Shown here one piece after another: positions 54,658 to 64,000 of a stretch of 64,000 bases of DNA. Origin of the DNA: Lotus japonicus (Eukaryota; Streptophyta; Magnoliopsida; Fabales; Fabaceae). The stretch is from the NCBI RefSeq assembly GCF_012489685.1, contig NC_080044.1, positions 65,582,732 through 65,646,731 on the forward strand, read 5' to 3'. Position numbers and translations under genes: made by a program. Every line of letters begins with the position of its first letter. Positions within the stretch are counted from its first letter, which is position 1. Below the pieces are notes generated by a model. It worked only from the letters and a program-made list of their open reading frames with translations. It did no database searches and had not been told where the DNA came from.

Positions 54658-57600
54658 ATGCCTCCTCGCACCAAAAGAAAAGCGCCCCCACCAAACACTT
54701 CCTCCGATTCTTCTCATCGTGCTGGTACTTCTTCCACATTTCTCGTTTCATACCCTTCTGATTGGTTCCCGCGAATTTGAATCGGAATGTTCTCACTGAA
54801 ACTATAATAATCAGTAACCTTGTAATTGAATTGAATTGATTAGTTTTTTTTTTTTGAATTGCGGGTTGATGAGTTTTCAATTGAATTACAAGAAGTGTTC
54901 GAAGTTGGCGAATTTCGATCTCGCTTGATCCATGTTTGGATCGATGTTGAATCTTTTCAATTGGGTTGTGTTCTCTTTGGCTAGTTTGTGAAATTCAAAT
55001 CTTAGATAGCATGTCAATGTGTATATTGTCCTGAACCATGTCTTGATTATGTATGCATAACTGTCTTTTTCTTCTTGTATTGCCAACTTCGTTTTGCTGA
55101 GTTATTGGTAGTAATTTTTGTTCTCATGTTTTTGTTCAGAACCGAAGAAATCGACTTCAAAGCAATTTGATCGGATAGATCACCTATTTGAATCATATGC
55201 AAATAAGTCATTGGGCTTGATTGAGTAAGTATTTACATGTTGAAATTTTCCAACCTCTTCACCCTGTTTCAGTCTATTATTACATGTTTTAGTTGTATTA
55301 TTATCTGGTTTAGAATTGAGAATTTATTATGGTTGGGCTATATTCAACTGTTTACCTTGAACTTTTATTATGTTTAAGTTGGAAAATCCTATATATTACG
55401 ACTACAAAAGGAAAGAATGTACGTGGCATCATGTTATTATTTTGAGTTCTGAACCTCTTACAAACAATTCACCGTTTATTTTTAGTCAAACCCCCATTTT
55501 AATTGGCTGAAACCTTCTGTCGTGCAAATTGTGCAAACCATATTGAGGCGAAATAGCAGAGCCCGTTTAAGTAGCATGCTTAATTTGTCCCTTCTCTTGT
55601 GTTTATTTGCAGCCTTCTCTTGTGTTTATTTGCAGATGGATTAAGAGAATATCTATACTTTTTATATGGAATTACAAACTGTCCTGATTTAATAAAAAAA
55701 ATTCCGAGTCAAGTTTACAAACTTAGACACATCATCTACATTAGTATAAAAGATCTTAAAAAAGTTGCTTGGGCATGCATGTTGATATCCAAAAGTTGTT
55801 TTATCTTTATATTTGGAGTTTGTTTTATGCACCCATCAGGGTTTGAGTTTATGTGTCTCTTACTACAATTCTTTATACTTTTTGTTTGGTTGGTCAGCCC
55901 AGACGGTATTGAAGCACTTTGTAAAGATGTGAAAGTGGACCATACAGATGTTAGAATGCTAATACTTGCGTGGTACGAAACCAACTGATCTTTTTTTTAA
56001 TTTACCTCTATCTAGTTGGTCTTGTACCCTTAATAACTTTTCATTTTTTTCTTATCAGGAAAATGAAAGCTGAAAAGCAAGGTTATTTTTCCAAGGTTGG
56101 TAGAGAGAAGTATTGCTCCACATTATTTCTTTAGTAATACTGTAATACACTGCTGCAAATATTGAGATAACAATCATGCATTATTGATTCCCTAGTCTCT
56201 ATTATATGGAACACACTCACAGACATGATCATGGTTTTGTGCTTGTCATGGATAGGTTTGCATGGTACTTATGTATCAATATGTTTTGTAAAATATATTC
56301 ACATTTATTCATTCCCTCAGTGTATGACGTGTCAGTATTTTTTCACATTTGTAAGATATCTTTTCTCTCAGTTTTATAAAATGTATTCATATTTATTCAC
56401 TCCTTTATTGGATCTGCTGTGAGGGTAATTCTGAAAATAGTTAAATGCATTTTCATTATTTTAACTCTAGAAAATCATTTCGTATTTGGTTGTCAAAGTT
56501 TCTGTTTCTTATGTGGAAGTAGTAGACTGCTTGATGCCGTGACAAAGTCAAATCACAGTCCACTTATATTGTCGAATTGTCGATGCACGACTTGTGTCAT
56601 CATCATTTGAGACAGCTTGACTATTTATTTCATAATATTATCTAGCTTTTGAATATGACATAATTTACAGTTTTTTCCTTTCTACTTATAGGATGAGTGG
56701 CGAAGAGGGCTCAAATCTTTAGGAGCTGACACACTCGCAAAATTCAAGAAAGCAATAAATGGACTGAAGAAAGAGGTTTATTTTCATAAACTACTTAGTG
56801 AATTTCTATTGCATTCTTATTAATATAAACTATTAACTATTCCTTAAAGAAGTTTGTTTTGGTGTTACTTATTTCATTTCTGTGTTTTGGACAGCTGATG
56901 GTACTGGAGTCCTTTGAGGATTTCTATTCCTATGCTTTTCAGTACTGCCTAACTGGTATACTTAGTATTGCTGGGCTTATACTTGAACTATAATTTAGAT
57001 TTGTTGCACTGCATTTTTTGCTTCCTGCTCTTGTTTATTACTCTGAGAAACTGATTCAGCATTGAATAATATTTTCAGAAGATAAGCAAAGGAGCATAGA
57101 TATTGAGACCATCTGTGAGCTTTTGAATGTTGTTCTGAGACCTGAATTCCCTAATCAAGTCGATTTATTAATTGAATATCTAAAGGTGTGTTAGCATTTA
57201 TATGATGTTTTTTTTAATCCTTAGTTGTATCTACTTATTTTTTATTTTGGAGCGTGTCTAAATCGAAATCAGTCAAAGATTTTTAATTGATTTCCCCTTG
57301 TGTCATGAACTTGTTTAGTTGGAATATGCTGATCAAAAGACTTTTAATATCTATGTATTTGCATTATTTTCTGATGATTGATTTGCCCCTGGCAGAACCA
57401 GAATGACTACAGGGCTCTAAGCATGGACCACTGGCGAAATTTTTATCGTTTCTTTAAGGAGGTAATGCTGTTTCTTTTTTTGGGGGGGGGGGGGGGCGAG
57501 TCGTACATTACCTTGCCAATTCTATATTTTGTCTCACTTCTGGTTGAGTTTAGAATTTGATTCTGAGGTTCATTGGAATCTCAGCAAATTATACTTTCTT

Positions 57601-58899
57601 GGCAGATTATGAGGGCCCTTAGTAAATTGTAAAAATGGGACTTTAATTCTCCAGAGGACAATCCTTTCTAGGATTTACTTCTATGTTGACAGGGATTTTA
57701 TGTCAGTAAATGTAATGTAGATTATAAGAAACTCATCATGCAAAAGACATAAGCCTGTTGGCTAACCTTTACATCAACAGTCTTGTGATTTATTTTAGTT
57801 TAGTACTTTTTCCTCCAATTCTGCAATAAGAACAAAAACTTCATCTTTTTTTTTTTATATGTTTGTCGCGGTGAGTCCGAGTCAAGCGAAGTATTTGATT
57901 CTTAAGCTTTGGCATGTAGTCCGAAACTGAACTCGTTTATTTAAACAAGTCCAATTTGAAGCCTGGGGCTGACTTATTTAAAAATATGAAGATCGAGTTT
58001 GACCTGTTTAATTTGTAAATCTTTGATTGTTTTGCTTCTGTTCATCAAATCTCTGCTTGAAATATTATTTTGTTTATGATTTTATTATATAATAATAGAA
58101 CCAATGCAGAAGACTCTTTGATCATAGAAGTTAGATAACTATAATTATTTGGTAGAATTACAATTTTCTTAGTAATAGAATATATAAATTACAGAAATTA
58201 ATCCGTGTGTACATCAATGTAAACAGTTTTACACAGGATCTAATCACATATCTCTATAATGCCCTTTTGTTTTTTATTTTTTTATTTTAATTTAGGTGTG
58301 ATGTTACAAGATGGAGAAAACTAGTTGGATGTCTATGTAAAACTTATTCACAGTAGCAGTGTATAGTTATTAAACTCTTAAATTATTATTATGTACATTT
58401 TGTTATCGAAAACATTTGTTGTTATTTTATTGATATACTGATACACTCACACAGCAGCTGTTCATGAGCTTTTAATGTCAAGCTTATAAAGCTTGATCTT
58501 AGCTCATTTGTATAACATTGTAACCCAAGGTTGAGCTTGAATTTTTAAACATGCCTAAACAGATAGGACTTATGAGTAAAAGTGAGTTGAATTATTAAAC
58601 ATATTGAGCTCAAATAATTGAAGAATAATTCAACACATTTGTACTCCTATCTACATATGTGGTCTCTATAGTGAATCATGTATAATTGTCTACGATGCGT
58701 ATTATGTTGTTTGTAATTTGTATAGATTGTTGCATTTGATTTATTAAAGTTAGTGTGCTTCATTTCTTGAAGTCTGACCTTTTGTTGCTTCTGCCAGGTA
58801 AGCTTCAGAGATCTTCAAAGTTATGATTCCAGTCAAGCTTGGCCAGTGATCCTTGACAATTTTGTTGATTGGTTGAAAGAAAGAGAACAGAAAATTTAG
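54658..58899 (+). CDS. DCN1-like protein (cullin neddylation E3 co-factor), 9 exons, 227 aa
   Basis: DCN1 family proteins bring the NEDD8-E2 to cullins and so activate cullin-RING ubiquitin ligases. Exons: 54658-54724, 55140-55224, 55898-55972, 56059-56095, 56692-56775, 56895-56955, 57079-57185, 57396-57461, 58798-58899; all phases agree. A basic N-terminus 'MPPRTKRKAPPPN' (NLS-like) is followed at about residue 30 by 'FDRIDHLFESYAN', an EF-hand-like half, and then the PONY/DCUN1 domain with 'FEDFYSYAFQYC', 'LSMDHWRNFYRFFKE' and 'AWPVILDNFVDWLKE', the conserved cullin-binding pocket motifs. There is no UBA domain, as in animal DCNL4/5. Complete; the paralogue assignment within plants is open. 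Confidence 0.93.
57481..57495. repeat. Poly-G run in the last intron of the DCN1-like gene
   Basis: An uninterrupted run of about 15 G after a T run, 20 bp past a donor site. It could form a G-quadruplex in the pre-mRNA; it is also a likely spot for assembly error. Confidence 0.8.
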
Positions 58900-59428
58900 A
58901 TCTCACCTCCTTGAAGTTTGAGTTCAGCTTTAATCTGACAACTGGAAACCAGAATACAGTCTGAAGCGGATTAACAATTGTATATGACTGTTCTGAGTAA
59001 TCCATTTGCGATTTTGCTGCAAACATTGTTATGTTTCTCTATGTAACAACAGCATTCATATAGTCTCAACTGTCATAGCTTTTCTGTTTTTTCTGGACCA
59101 GGAGATATTTTTTGAAAAGCAATTTTGATTCTTTGTGCTCATTTTTTAACATCTATGTCCTCCAAACCATTTCAGCACCAAACTTCTTTCTTGCTGCATT
59201 TTTTGGTCTGTTTGACGGTAGCCTAAAGTAGAACCAGAGTTCGAATCTGGATGCAATTTTTTTTTTCTGAAAACTTACTTAGATGCTGTCAATAGAAAAA
59301 ATGTAATGTAAAAAGTAATCCCCGTGGTAAAAGGCCTTACCTTTGTTTAGCATACATGAATTGTTACTTTAGAGTTTAGAGCTACACACTCAGTACGGTG
59401 GTCAACTACTTTAAGTGAGTTTCACTTA
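58900..59428. other. 3' flank of the DCN1-like gene
   Basis: 3' UTR and AT-rich flank. Nothing else was recognised. Confidence 0.45.
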
Positions 59429-59839
59429 GAGCACCTCTAATGCAAGGTTCTTAGTTCTTATTTTTGAGTTAATAACTAATAACTGAGTTTCAACCATTGG
59501 AGGGGATGACGTGGAGTTCTTAGTTCTTAAAAATAAGAACTAGGTTCTTATATAAGAAGTTTTACTTTTTGAGTTCTTAGCATAAAAAATTAATTTTTTT
59601 CTCTCATTTATTTAATTTAAGTATTGAATTGACATTTAAATTTAAATCAAAATTATATGGAAATAAAAAATATTAATATAATGGTATTGTGGAGTCGGAT
59701 GGATATTGTTAAGAACTAAGAACTCACGGTTGGAGTAAAATCTGCAAAGAGTTGCTTAAGCACATGTGACAGTACGGGCCCACATGAATAATGCTAAGGA
59801 TTAAGAACTAAGAAGTAAGAACTATCATTGGAGATACTC
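59429..59839. mobile_element. Tourist (PIF/Harbinger)-type MITE, 411 bp
   Basis: Inverted ends GAGCACCTCTAATG (59429) and, on the other strand, GAGTATCTCCAATG (59839), with the TIR match extending about 30 bp at lower identity. Both sides carry TTA (59426-59428, 59840-59842), the usual PIF/Harbinger duplication. The body repeats 'GTTCTTAGTTCTTA' phrases and is non-coding. Confidence 0.8.
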
Positions 59840-59842
59840 TTA

Positions 59843-61323
59843 GCAATGGTTTCAATAGGTTTTGTATAGGCACCTGCTTGGTTGACAACATGTGGGCTTA
59901 TGCTTTTTGTTTTCATCTTGTGGTTAGCCCTGTGGGGATATTGTAGTTGGGCCTGGTCCACTTGATTTGTTTGAGGGTGACCTAATGATCATATGATCAT
60001 ATTTTCAACAAAAAAGAAGAAGCTTACATGAAGTGTGTTAGCACAGTTACCACCATGTCTGTCAAGGCAAATAAAGTGATGAAAATGCAATAACCAAGCT
60101 GAAGATTTTGGATCATCATGATCTTGCATTTGTAATTTGAATTTCTAGTGTTTTGGTGAATGATTTTTCTCTTGATTTTGTTCTTTTTAGGTTTACATTG
60201 TTTTATGTGGTTTAGAGGAACTGAGCTTGTCATGTAATGTTTATTTCTGGTACTCTGTAATTGATCTCGTTCGAGTTTGTTTGCCCTTAATTTGTAAGTG
60301 TAGTTTGACTAAGTTAATCCCTTGATCTTATGAACCTTTGACAAAAAATGAAAAGCTTTAACATCTTGTCATCCAGATAGGGATAAACGAAACAGATTGT
60401 TAGGACCTCATGTATTGAAAAACTAGGAGATTATTTCTTAGGGGATGAATGTTCAAAGTTGTCCATAAAAGTAAGAGTGTCAAATAAGTTAGTGCATAGA
60501 TGAAGGAGATACCCTTCACGGTTTTTAATTGTGAAAAAAGTTGATCATGTTCGTCCCTCCCTACACAAATGTTAACGCCGAAGGTGATAGGGAGTTAAGT
60601 ACCACTTTAGCTTGCCACATAGGAGTTTGCTTGGCAAATTAACATTCCTCAATTTTTTGACCACCTATTTGGTCACTGAGTACATTTTTCATGGAATGGC
60701 CCACTTCTCCATCTCCCCACACCAATCCACCTCCCATCTCTCTCTCATCGGAGAAGAAAATGAAAAAATTAGACTGAGAATACTTGTTTTTGTAAATTTC
60801 ATGTTGTGGCATGAAAAATTAATTAATTAAAAAGTTTAATAATTTAATGATTATAAGTTGTTGTTCTATATGCTGAAGAGGCAGGATAGGGCGCAGAGAT
60901 ACAAATCCCAAAAGAGTAACGTAGAAGTATAGAACTCAACAAAGAATCACAAACTATAATTATTCATAACTTACAATTGACTAAAATAACTTCGTTTTTT
61001 CCATGAAAAAAGAGAAACAAATATCCTCGTTCATGCTTTTTTCAACAAGGGATTTAGGTAATAAAAGAAAACCAAGTGTGCGTGTTATCATCTATGTTAT
61101 TGGCTTCTTGCCCAATATGAAGTCCGAACTTTTCCTACACGATGAAAAGAATGATGACAGAAGCATGCAAGTTAGCTTTCAATACATTCCTCCAGTCTCA
61201 ATCATGCAAGTCTCCATGCCTTCGAAGCTGCATTTTGTCAACCAAAAAGAATTTGTTAACACTCATTCCAATAGGAAGATAATAATAAAAGAGAAATCAA
61301 ACTACAATACATTTGCCATTGAG
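59843..61323. other. Gap between MITE and chitinase gene
   Basis: No recognisable gene. A 130-codon plus-strand open frame (61003-61395) matches nothing known to me and overlaps the chitinase end on the other strand, so it is not called. The last part is the chitinase 3' flank. Confidence 0.4.
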
Positions 61324-61411
61324 ATTCAACCAACACATACTTTAGCAACGGTTATTAACCGTCGCAAATGTTTGGCGGTTGAACCAACACTATAGTATGT
61401 GTTGATTGAAT
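61324..61411. repeat. 88-bp palindromic mini-element at the chitinase C-terminus
   Basis: ATTCAACCAACACATACT (61324-61341) and AGTATGTGTTGATTGAAT (61394-61411) are inverted copies with one mismatch. Between them ACGGTTATTAACCGT (about 61349-61363) is itself a near-palindrome, and a second CCGTCGC/GGCGGTT pair follows. The look is that of a small DNA-transposon remnant; no target duplication was seen. The chitinase stop codon (61355-61357) lies inside it. Confidence 0.7.
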
Positions 61412-62542
61412 GTCCGCAAGAAAGTGTGTAAATCTATTACCATGTGTGGAGATTTTCCAATCGGTAGTGTCTAACCCAGCAGCCCAAAAGAAATACCCAC
61501 GAAGCGAAAGCGCCTGAGCAAACCCAACCTTTGCCGCCACCGTTTGTAGGTCATCGTAACCGACCCAATTACTCCCACTATGTGAATAAACCGAAACCGT
61601 ACCCACATCATAAACCACCTTAGCACCCGTTTCCTCAATAAAATCCAACACCTGAAAATATGCCATCGCGCCATCTAACCCGGGTCCCACCCCGACCGCC
61701 TCCGCACCGATTCCGTGTAGGTTTGGATCCCGGAGCTGCCATGTCCTCCCATAAAGCGGCAAACCCATCACCAGCTTTGCCGGAATGGCCCCGCTCCGGA
61801 TCCACGACACCAACCCCTTAGCCACGCTGAGGTTGCTATCCGGGTCAAACAAACCCGCCGGAGCTCCGGTTTCGTTGCTCCAGGCCCCGTGAAGGTCGTA
61901 GGTCATGACGTTGACAAAGTCCAAGTTCTGGTTAAACGAAGCCACCGGGTAAGTCCGCGCCACGCCGTCGACGGTGACATCGGCGGCGAAGTACACGGCG
62001 GCGGTGAGAAGCAACGGCGGTAGGCCGGTGGCGGAGGACTCTGCATTGACGGCGAGGCGCCAATCTTTTAAGAGGCTTCCGAGGTCGTTCATTTCGGTGG
62101 CGTTTCGAGGGTACTCCCAGTCGAAGTCCAGCCCGTCGAACCCGAACGTTCGAGCGGCGTTGATGGTGGACGTGATGAAGGCGGCGCGCGCAGCGGGGTT
62201 GGAGGCGATGAAGGCGAAGAGGGCGTTGTAGCTGACTGCTCCCCCGATGGAAATGAGTGTGCTCGCCGGAGAAGTTTTGGCTTGCATTGTGGCGGTGAAT
62301 GCGGTGAGTTTTGCGGCGGTTGAAGTTGGAATATCTAGTTTGTAAGTAACATTGTTGGGTTGGAGGAAAGCGTAGAAAACATGGGTGAAGAGTGAAGTGT
62401 TAATGGATGAAGAAGGGAAAAGGGGTTGTTCTAGCCAGTATATGCCTTTGACTGATGAAGTGGTGGTGCATGTGGAAATTTTGGTGGTTAAAGCAAAGAG
62501 AATTGCCACAAAGAAGAACTGCATATGGTTGAGGATTGCCAT
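61355..62542 (-). CDS. GH18 class V chitinase, secreted, 395 aa, single exon
   Basis: Hydrolyses chitin or related lipo-chitooligosaccharides; class V plant chitinases include defence enzymes and the Nod-factor hydrolase of legumes. Seen: a hydrophobic signal peptide (about residues 1-25; Met7 is an alternative start, MQFFFVAILFALTT), GH18 motif DGLDFDWEYP (136-145) with the DxDxE acid E143 intact, 'VNVMTYDLHGAW' with the substrate-binding Tyr-Asp, 'MGLPLYGRTWQL', and late Trp residues in 'GYFFWAAGLDT'. The catalytic domain is full length. The final about 18 residues, from 'IQSTHT' to the stop, are encoded by a palindromic repeat and so are probably not ancestral. Codons are GC-richer than the surroundings. 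Whether it cleaves Nod factor cannot be told from sequence. Confidence 0.93.
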   Translation of the reverse strand: MAILNHMQFFFVAILFALTTKISTCTTTSSVKGIYWLEQPLFPSSSINTSLFTHVFYAFLQPNNVTYKLDIPTSTAAKLTAFTATMQAKTSPASTLISIGGAVSYNALFAFIASNPAARAAFITSTINAARTFGFDGLDFDWEYPRNATEMNDLGSLLKDWRLAVNAESSATGLPPLLLTAAVYFAADVTVDGVARTYPVASFNQNLDFVNVMTYDLHGAWSNETGAPAGLFDPDSNLSVAKGLVSWIRSGAIPAKLVMGLPLYGRTWQLRDPNLHGIGAEAVGVGPGLDGAMAYFQVLDFIEETGAKVVYDVGTVSVYSHSGSNWVGYDDLQTVAAKVGFAQALSLRGYFFWAAGLDTTDWKISTHGNRFTHFLADIQSTHTIVLVQPPNICDG

Positions 62543-62828
62543 TTTTGGTTATGAGCTTTGGTTTTTGCTCCCACTCTTTGCTTTGAGAGGAGACTTAGCT
62601 AGATGGAACGTGTATAAATATAATACACTTGATCGATCAGCCAAAAATGCAGACAGAAGGTTTGTCTGTTCTGCATATTAAAGAGAATAGACCAACATGT
62701 CTGCAGTCTTATAATGTTAAAATAAAATGGTTGAAATATATATCATGAAATATACATACACATGAAGACAGGTTGGAAGAGACGTACTTCTACATAAGTG
62801 GTTGAGAATCTTCTATTTTATGCAGGAG
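62543..62828. promoter_or_regulatory. Chitinase upstream region
   Basis: A TATAAATATAA stretch on the plus strand near 62613 lies about 70 bp before the start; on the minus strand it also gives a TATATTTATA core, a reasonable TATA box. No further motif was named. Confidence 0.45.
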
Positions 62829-62837
62829 TTCTTTTTT

Positions 62838-63942
62838 TGGCGCCCACTAGGGTGCTCCTTTTAAAAACTGGTCCACCAGTGCACCAATGCTTAAAAGCCA
62901 TTAGATTCAAGATTCTTAGAATATTCTACACATGGATGGTTAGGATTAAATTGATGAATAAAGGGTATAAACGTAAAACCTTCCAACCCTAAAATCAGCC
63001 AACTGCTCTCTCTTCCTCTTTCTCCCTCAGCCGCATCTTATCTATCAGTTCCCCTCTCTCAAATCAGTTCTCTCATCCACGATCAAAGCTTCAACACTTC
63101 TCAAACGTGATCCTCTTCCCCTGCTTTACTCGATCCACATCTTTCTCTTCCTCGCTCGATCCCCTTCTTCTTCCGTTTCGCTCTGATCTCATGTCGTCGG
63201 CCATCTTTCTCGCTCCCTTTTCTTCTTCCTTCGGTTTTTCACTCACAAAACCTTCAGATCAGAGCGAATCGGTGTGTTTCGTGTCGCCAACCATCAAATC
63301 AGAGCGGATCTGCCGCCGGAACAACCAGATCGAAGAGGTGTTGCCGTCCGAACGGAACTGTAAGGCACATGCAAGAAGCCAAACGGATCGGAGGTACCAC
63401 CACATCTCTTGTAAGAAGTAGATTAGAGCGAATCCAACCCCCTCATCTTCTATTGTAAATTTTATGATTTCAGTTGTAAATGTTGTGAATAGAGTTGTAA
63501 ATTTTTTTATTTGAGTTGTAAGTTTTTTTTTTTTTTTTCTCTTCAACGCCCTGGATCTGTAAATGGGATAGTGAGATGAGATCATTTTTATTTAAATGTG
63601 TACAACAAGATAAATCTTGGAGGCCTCTTTTGTAGTTTGCAATGGTTCTGACGACCACCTAGAAGAGAAAAAACTCCTATCAGATTTTGTTATGTTTTTG
63701 TCTTTAATTTTGAATGTCATGGACTCATGTGTTATCGTTAATTAGTACATAAAGATAAATCCGGAGTTGAGCAAACTGGGTAATCTGGGTTCAATGGAGG
63801 TTGTTCAATGAATCTGGACTCATGGTGGAACCTCAACATCTCTATTTTTATATATTTTTAGTTTTTAATATTTGTAGATTACTAAAATAACCTTGGTGCA
63901 TCGGTGGACCAATTTAATAAATGGTCCACCCTAGTGGGCACC
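62838..63942. mobile_element. Mutator-like non-autonomous element, about 1.1 kb, Pack-MULE candidate
   Basis: Ends TGGCGCCCACTAGGGTG (62838) and, on the other strand, GGTGCCCACTAGGGTGG (63942), with inverted similarity for about 50 bp. Flanks TTCTTTTTT at 62829-62837 and 63943-63951 form a 9-bp duplication, typical of Mutator-like elements though low in complexity. The inside (about 63000-63420) is CT- and CG-richer, like a plant 5' leader plus first exon, with a 104-codon plus-strand frame (63107-63421) of unknown kind. No transposase was seen. Confidence 0.7.
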
Positions 63943-63951
63943 TTCTTTTTT

Positions 63952-64000
63952 ATCAAGTGAGTAAGCTTATTGTAGTTTAATTTGATATTTTAGATTCGAA
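63952..64000. other. Window end
   Basis: 49 bp of AT-rich DNA with no feature. Confidence 0.5.

Noticed and set aside
61003..61395. 130-codon plus-strand frame at the chitinase 3' end
   Set aside because: No known similarity; overlaps the chitinase stop on the opposite strand and the palindromic repeat.

Overview
This window is nuclear DNA of a flowering plant. It is AT-rich, its genes have many small exons with GT-AG introns, and its introns and gene gaps are full of plant retrotransposons and MITEs. The protein set and the repeat families (tRNA-iMet-primed TRIMs, a very long TG...CA LTR, a class V chitinase) suggest a eudicot, most likely a papilionoid legume; the species cannot be fixed by reading alone.

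Seven protein-coding genes can be read. In order they are: DCL4, the Dicer-like 4 ribonuclease (+, 60-25563, 25 exons, 1627 aa); MCM5, a replicative helicase subunit (+, 27145-32010, 18 exons, 731 aa); a WDR76/DRS1-type WD40 protein (-, 36479-33783, 5 exons, 478 aa); a plasma-membrane H+-ATPase of the AHA2/PMA4 type (-, 43156-37471, 14 exons, 948 aa); ribosomal protein eL39 (-, 48097-47753, 3 exons, 51 aa); a DCN1-like cullin-neddylation protein (+, 54658-58899, 9 exons, 227 aa); and a GH18 class V chitinase (-, 62542-61355, 395 aa, one exon). All seven models splice with consistent phase and no internal stop. No rRNA, tRNA or CRISPR was found.

Most of the rest is transposable-element matter. 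DCL4 is stretched to 25 kb by insertions in at least six introns: truncated Ty1/copia copies, several TRIMs, a Stowaway-type MITE and LINE scraps. Between eL39 and the DCN1-like gene a reverse-oriented LINE remnant is split by a 4.05-kb solo LTR that has TG...CA ends, a perfect 5-bp target duplication and a two-level tandem array (about 55-bp monomers in 111-bp units). Two Mutator-like elements (805 bp and about 1.1 kb, each with 9-bp target duplications) and a Tourist-type MITE lie in other gaps.

The most unusual structures are two composite TRIM insertions inside DCL4 introns, at 3987-4368 and 23296-24131. They belong to different TRIM families. Each starts with an inverted partial LTR, so both outer ends are the same LTR end (U3/U3 in one, U5/U5 in the other), and each is bracketed by a perfect 5-bp target duplication. 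They look like inverted-repeat cDNAs that integrated as single units. If transcribed within the DCL4 pre-mRNA they would fold into hairpins, which are possible Dicer substrates.

The genes are housekeeping or defence genes and do not form an operon-like unit. One regulatory link stands out: MCM5 and the WDR76-like gene, which are convergent neighbours, both carry paired E2F-type sites and a telo-box, fitting shared S-phase expression.
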